Notes under the pieces: model-generated | The model's database searches: none | What the model was told of the DNA's origin: nothing | The model's input: the letters and a program-made list of their open reading frames with translations, nothing else | Translations under genes and position numbers: made by a program | Assembly: GCA_945872015.1 (NCBI GenBank) | Contig: CAMBYJ010000072.1 | Span: 1-8,182, forward strand | From: Chitinophaga pinensis | GTDB lineage: Bacteria; Bacteroidota; Bacteroidia; AKYH767-A; OLB10 | Length of the DNA: 8,182 bases | Reading direction: 5' to 3' | In this document: positions 6,188 through 8,182 of the stretch, one piece after another | Layout: every line of letters starts with the position of its first letter | How positions within the stretch are numbered: position 1 is the first letter of the stretch

Positions 6188-7312
6188 TTAGTAATTTATA
6201 ACTTGTTGTTCTATACTTGCTGGTATTTCTCTGTATTCGTACTGCTGATTTCTTAATTGTGGTTCAAATCCCGCTTCACGAATAGCTTCTTGTATTCCGT
6301 TAGAAGTAAATCGGTGAGGAGCTCCAGCAGCAGAAACAACATTTTCTTCAATCATAATTGATCCAAAATCATTAGCCCCTGCATGCAAGCAAACCTGCGC
6401 AACCGCTTTACCTACTGTCAACCACGATGCTTGAATATTTTTAACGTTTGGCAACATGATTCTGCTCATAGCAATCATTCGGATATATTCATCGCCTGTA
6501 ACCTCGTTTCTAACGCCACGGACTTTCTTCAATAAAGTTCCTTCATCTTGAAATGGCCAAGGAATAAACGCAATGAACCCTTTAGCAAAATCAGGTTTTT
6601 CTGATTGCACCTGACGAATCATAGCAAGGTGTTCAAATCGTTCTTCAATGGTTTCTACATGCCCGAACATCATTGTAGCAGATGACGTTAGTCCTAATTG
6701 ATGAGCTGCACGCATTACATCCAACCATTCACGTCCGGAGCATTTACCTTTCGAAATAATTCTTCTAACACGATCATTTAAAATTTCTGCTCCAGGTCCC
6801 GGTAATGAATCAAGACCTGCTTCCATCAAAGATTGAAGTACATAAGTATGTGACTTCCCTTCCATTTTAGCGATATGTGCAATTTCGGGCGGCCCTAATG
6901 AATGCAACTTAACGGTTGGAAACATTTTTTTTAAGTCACGAAAAAGTTGCGAATAATAGGCAAGTCCTAAGTCAGGATGATGGCCTCCCTGCAATAAAAG
7001 CTGCTCTCCTCCGTAACGAAAGGTTTCTTCAATTTTAACTTTATATTCCTCTAATGTGGTGATATACGACTCAGCATGCCCTGGAATGCGGTAGAAATTG
7101 CAAAACTTGCAGTTCGCCAAACATACGTTGGTGGTATTCAAATTACGGTCGATGATCCACGTGACTTTACCATCTGGCTTTTGAATTTTCCGAAGCTCAT
7201 TTGCCACATACATTAATTCGGCAGTAGGTACTGTTTCAAATAAAAATTTTCCTTCTTCAATCGATAAGAATTCGAAATTCAGGGCGCGTTTTAGCAATAA
7301 GTCACTGTTCAT
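6188..7312 (-). CDS. mqnC: Cyclic dehypoxanthine futalosine synthase, radical SAM (menaquinone futalosine pathway)
   Basis: MqnC is a radical SAM enzyme that cyclises dehypoxanthine futalosine to the spiro compound cyclic DHFL in the futalosine route to menaquinone. The 374-residue length fits. The [4Fe-4S] cluster motif CxxxCxxC is at C64, C68 and C71, in the context TTNVCLANCKFCNFYR. Further family landmarks are GGEQLLLQGG (101-110), LHSLGPPEI (136-144), LDSLPGPGAEIL (167-178), the conserved ASWLTVGK (295-302) and GANDFGSIMIEENVV (312-326) near the C-terminus. The related enzyme MqnE (aminofutalosine synthase) is the main alternative; the residues around the cluster and ASWLTVGK favour MqnC. 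No other mqn gene is in the window. It is the first gene of a probable operon with the surface protein and kdsB, and is divergent from the aminopeptidase gene. Confidence 0.92.
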   Translation of the reverse strand: MNSDLLLKRALNFEFLSIEEGKFLFETVPTAELMYVANELRKIQKPDGKVTWIIDRNLNTTNVCLANCKFCNFYRIPGHAESYITTLEEYKVKIEETFRYGGEQLLLQGGHHPDLGLAYYSQLFRDLKKMFPTVKLHSLGPPEIAHIAKMEGKSHTYVLQSLMEAGLDSLPGPGAEILNDRVRRIISKGKCSGREWLDVMRAAHQLGLTSSATMMFGHVETIEERFEHLAMIRQVQSEKPDFAKGFIAFIPWPFQDEGTLLKKVRGVRNEVTGDEYIRMIAMSRIMLPNVKNIQASWLTVGKAVAQVCLHAGANDFGSIMIEENVVSAAGAPHRFTSNGIQEAIREAGFEPQLRNQQYEYREIPASIEQQVINY

Positions 7313-7379
7313 CTCTTCGCAATCAGATATTAATTAACAAACCTTCTTTAAAATAAAAGCTAAACAATGCATATATCCT

Positions 7380-7410
7380 TTTGGTTTCACATTCACATTG
7401 ATTAATTTCA
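7380..7410 (+). promoter_or_regulatory. Weak candidate promoter of the leucyl aminopeptidase gene
   Basis: TTTG (7380-7383) is followed by 19 nt and TAATTTCA (7403-7410), which matches four of six fixed positions of TAnnTTTG. The ATG is 23 nt downstream. The spacing is right but the -7 box is poor. The spacer holds a short period-6 repeat (ttcaca, 7386-7399). This is an inference from consensus only. Confidence 0.3.
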
Positions 7411-7416
7411 ACCGCT

Positions 7417-7446
7417 CAAAGTTATACTATCTTATGCAAATTACAA
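7417..7446 (-). promoter_or_regulatory. Candidate promoter of the mqnC-surface protein-kdsB operon
   Basis: On the minus strand TTG (7444-7446), a 19-nt spacer and TAACTTTG (7417-7424) form a full match to the Bacteroidota promoter consensus TTG-N19-TAnnTTTG. It predicts a leader of about 100 nt before the mqnC ATG at 7312. The -33 element lies within the first codons of the divergent aminopeptidase gene, so the two transcription units would share or compete for this region. Confidence 0.55.
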
Positions 7447-8182
7447 TAGCACTACAAACCACAGCTCGCAAATCAGAACATTTGATCATTTTAGCAACAG
7501 CTGAGAAGGAAATTCCTAAAGAGCAGTTTTCGAAAGAAGAAATGTCTTTTATCCGAAAGGAAATCAAAGACAAGAAAAAGCAGATTGTAATTAATCAGTA
7601 TAAGCGTTTAGCGATTGTTCAAATATTATCTGGCGATGCTGGTTATGTAAATCTCGAAGCTGCTCGAAAAGCAGGTGCAGGATTATCAGGTCGTTTAAAC
7701 GGAGTTAAAGCAAGTCAGGTAACAATTTCTTCGGCAATTTCAACAGAAGTTGTAATGGCATTTAGCGAAGGATTAATTTTAGCAAACTATCAGTTTTTAA
7801 AGTATAAAACTAAAGCAGCTTCAGAAAAAAATAGTCTGAAGTCGGTAGGCATACATCACAAAGCAATTGCAAAATCAGATATCGATTATCTGAAAGCAGT
7901 TTGCACAGCGGTTTATAAAACACGCGATTTAGTAAACGAGCCTCCTAATTTCTTAACGGCTGTTGAACTAAGTAATCAGTTTACAAAAATGGGAAAGGAT
8001 GCTGGCTTCTCAGTGAAGGTGTTCGATAAAGAAGAGATTACTAAAATGAAAATGGGCGGATTACTTTCTGTTAACTTAGGAAGTATTGATCCTCCAACAT
8101 TCACAGTAATGGAATATAAGCCTGCAAACGCGGTTAACGCTAAGCCTTATGTTTTAGTTGGAAAAGGTGTTGTTTATGATAC
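7434..8182 (+). CDS. Leucyl aminopeptidase, family M17, N-terminal part; 3' end outside window
   Basis: The open frame from the ATG at 7434 runs 249 codons to the window edge without a stop. Residues 1 to about 140 form the variable N-terminal domain of M17 peptidases. The catalytic domain starts with the family hallmarks TRDLVNEPPNFLTA (163-176), MGGLLSVNLGSIDPP (207-221) and LVGKGVVYD (241-249). K244 and D249 correspond to the first metal ligands of the dizinc site. The remaining metal-binding and active-site motif (NTDAEGR in this family) lies beyond base 8182, as do roughly 220-250 residues. M17 enzymes are cytosolic hexamers that release N-terminal residues from peptides during protein turnover. 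The protein is lysine-rich in its N-terminal domain (EIKDKKKQ, 43-50). It is divergent from mqnC across 121 bp. I leave the symbol open because the N-terminal domain is not that of classical PepA. Confidence 0.92.
   Translation, partial: MQITIALQTTARKSEHLIILATAEKEIPKEQFSKEEMSFIRKEIKDKKKQIVINQYKRLAIVQILSGDAGYVNLEAARKAGAGLSGRLNGVKASQVTISSAISTEVVMAFSEGLILANYQFLKYKTKAASEKNSLKSVGIHHKAIAKSDIDYLKAVCTAVYKTRDLVNEPPNFLTAVELSNQFTKMGKDAGFSVKVFDKEEITKMKMGGLLSVNLGSIDPPTFTVMEYKPANAVNAKPYVLVGKGVVYD

Noticed and set aside
7386..7399. Period-6 ttcaca tandem repeat
   Set aside because: It is little more than two copies, so it is too short to call a microsatellite or phase-variable tract, though it sits in a promoter spacer.
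7313..7412. Possible riboswitch or leader peptide in the roughly 100-nt leader predicted for mqnC
   Set aside because: I see only short AT-rich palindromes (for example ttaattaa near 7330) and no GC-rich stems, conserved riboswitch core or short ORF with regulatory codons.
1..8182. Mobile element, CRISPR array, tRNA/rRNA or defence/toxin system
   Set aside because: All gaps are 121 bp or less and hold only regulatory-type sequence. No transposase, integrase, direct-repeat array, tRNA-like cloverleaf or toxin-antitoxin pair is visible, and the genes look like chromosomal core or envelope genes.

Overview
The window looks like an ordinary chromosomal segment of a Bacteroidota bacterium. Four things point there: a secreted protein ending in the gliding-motility/type IX secretion (T9SS type B) C-terminal domain, an HU-like plus SPOR fusion protein typical of this phylum, a DUF983 protein, and promoter-like sequences of the Bacteroidota form TTG-N19-TAnnTTTG rather than the E. 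coli form. The DNA is AT-rich, and the start regions I examined show no clear Shine-Dalgarno sequences, which also fits. The order within the phylum cannot be fixed from this sequence. A futalosine-pathway menaquinone gene together with a T9SS substrate is compatible with several environmental lineages.

Layout. Base 1 lies inside a plus-strand gene for an extended SDR (NAD-dependent epimerase/dehydratase-like) whose N-terminal half is off the window. It ends exactly where a block of six minus-strand genes begins. Read in the direction of transcription (right to left), the block is mqnC (menaquinone), a large T9SS-type surface protein, kdsB (LPS Kdo activation), an HU-like/SPOR envelope protein, a small membrane PH-domain protein, and a DUF983 zinc-ribbon membrane protein. 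A 121-bp divergent promoter region then separates mqnC from a plus-strand M17 leucyl aminopeptidase gene, which runs off the right edge just as it reaches its metal-binding motif.

Organisation. mqnC, the surface protein and kdsB are separated by 27 and 3 nt and probably form one transcript from a good promoter match between mqnC and the aminopeptidase. The HU-like/SPOR gene has its own near-consensus promoter 18 nt from its ATG and a strong 12-bp hairpin terminator after its stop. The PH-domain gene begins only about a dozen bases after that terminator and has no recognisable promoter. DUF983 has a perfect -7 box, a poor -33 and a CRP/FNR-like palindrome placed about where a class II activator site would sit.

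The genes share an envelope theme (LPS precursor, surface protein, peptidoglycan-binding SPOR protein, two small membrane proteins) together with quinone biosynthesis and a housekeeping peptidase. I see no mobile element, CRISPR array, RNA gene, toxin-antitoxin pair or defence system, and no convincing new multi-gene system. The points most worth checking are the regulatory sequences in the short intergenic gaps, the poorly characterised HU-like/SPOR and PH-domain proteins, and the insertion of a surface-protein gene between mqnC and kdsB. No gap between genes exceeds 300 bases.
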